A DNA stretch of 5,767 nt from GCA-2729515 sp036336695. Lineage in GTDB: Bacteria > Myxococcota_A > UBA9160 > SMWR01. The translations under genes and the position numbers were made by a program. Positions 5,198 through 5,767 of the stretch are shown piece after piece. Under the pieces are notes generated by a model that saw nothing but the letters and a program-made list of their open reading frames with translations, ran no database searches and was not told where the DNA came from. Location: the NCBI GenBank assembly GCA_036336695.1, contig JAYZFQ010000129.1, positions 1 to 5,767 of the forward strand, written 5' to 3'. The number at the start of each line of letters is the position of its first letter. Position 1 is the stretch's first letter.

Positions 5198-5767
5198 GGC
5201 TGGGCGTCGAGGCCCTCGATGAAGGCATCGAGTTCCGGGTCCGGTTCTTCAACCACGAGGAAGCGGTTGCGGAACGCGTCGAGATTCACGGGAAGGTGTT
5301 CCGCGGCATCGCTGTCCAGGCGAAAGACCTGCGGGTTTCCGCCGGTCTGGGCGACCATCCCCGCGGCCCCCTGGAAACGGCCGAGGCGCACGTCGGCGAG
5401 AACCGTCCCGTCCGCGTCGCGCACGACGAACGCCGCCGCGGGCGGCGCGAGGCCCAACCCCGCCAGTTCGTCGGGACCCACCTGTTCGGCCAGGATCGTC
5501 TCTGCCGTGAGCCCATCGAGTTCCTCGACCAGCCGCGCGAGCTTCGCCGGGTCCACCGCCTCGGGCGACGAAGTCCAGCCGCCGTCACTGCGCGTCGCCC
5601 GAAGGCGCACGCCCGCTTCGCCCTCGCCCGCGAAGGCGATTTCGATGTCGCGCGCGGCGTCGACCGGAAAACCGGCCAGGCCGCGGAACCGATAGGCCGA
5701 AACGTCCCGCGGCAACTTGGCGAAGCGGTCGGCCGCAACGCGGTAGAGCGAAGCACCCCCCGACCGC
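5194..5767 (-). CDS. DUF4340 domain-containing protein (C-terminal part, 5' end outside window)
   Basis: On the minus strand an open frame runs from the window edge to TAG at 5194-5196, giving 190 complete residues. A TTG at 5713-5715 could be read as a start, but the frame continues to 5767 without a stop. The upstream residues ASLYRVAADRFAKLP match the family pattern (a 'xxYxV...dxxxL' segment before 'dlrayrfr'), so the true start lies beyond the edge. Visible family features are alternating beta-strand and loop segments, a WTSSPEAVDPAKL stretch, LVEELDGLTAETIL, and GLGLAPPAAAFVV with the LGLxxP turn typical of DUF4340. Full-length members usually have one N-terminal membrane helix with the rest outside the cytoplasmic membrane, and are often encoded next to Gld-type ABC transporter genes involved in gliding or surface processes. 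Neither the helix nor the transporter is visible here. The role is unknown. Confidence 0.82.
   Translation of the reverse strand, partial: RSGGASLYRVAADRFAKLPRDVSAYRFRGLAGFPVDAARDIEIAFAGEGEAGVRLRATRSDGGWTSSPEAVDPAKLARLVEELDGLTAETILAEQVGPDELAGLGLAPPAAAFVVRDADGTVLADVRLGRFQGAAGMVAQTGGNPQVFRLDSDAAEHLPVNLDAFRNRFLVVEEPDPELDAFIEGLDAQP

Overview
The window is GC-rich bacterial chromosomal DNA (about two thirds or more G+C by eye, codon third positions almost all G or C, frequent GTG starts). It reads as mostly housekeeping. The bactofilin, the Thermus-type zinc knuckle in methionyl-tRNA synthetase, the DUF4340 protein and the lysine-rich repeat protein would fit a Myxococcota/Deltaproteobacteria-like or similar environmental lineage. 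That placement is inference, because no rRNA or lineage-specific marker is present.

Layout. Positions 1-27 may be the last codons of an upstream gene whose stop touches the next ATG. Positions 28-468 (+) encode a small two-part protein: a 45-residue, nine-unit Lys-Lys-Thr tail joined to a beta-barrel resembling EF-Tu domain II. A strong hairpin at 481-512 separates it from a convergent bactofilin gene (522-1010, -). A roughly 150-bp divergent spacer (1011-1159) carries the bactofilin Shine-Dalgarno and a GC-rich inverted repeat next to the holB start. I find no convincing promoter in it.

Positions 1160-5197 (+) form a tight four-gene cluster: holB (DNA polymerase III delta'), metG (methionyl-tRNA synthetase), tatD (metal-dependent DNase family) and suhB (inositol monophosphatase family). 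The junctions are a 4-nt GTGA overlap, a 2-nt gap and another 4-nt GTGA overlap, and all four starts read as GTG. This strongly suggests one translationally coupled transcript. The cluster ends in a tail-to-tail overlap: the suhB stop and the stop of a minus-strand DUF4340 gene share the palindrome CTAG at 5194-5197. The DUF4340 gene runs off the right edge, so its N-terminus is missing.

No mobile element, CRISPR array, tRNA, rRNA or defence-type cassette is visible. The least ordinary item is the KKT-repeat/EF-Tu-II-like fusion, which combines a histone-H1-like basic tail with a translation-factor barrel. The rest is conventional informational and metabolic gene content with compact junctions.
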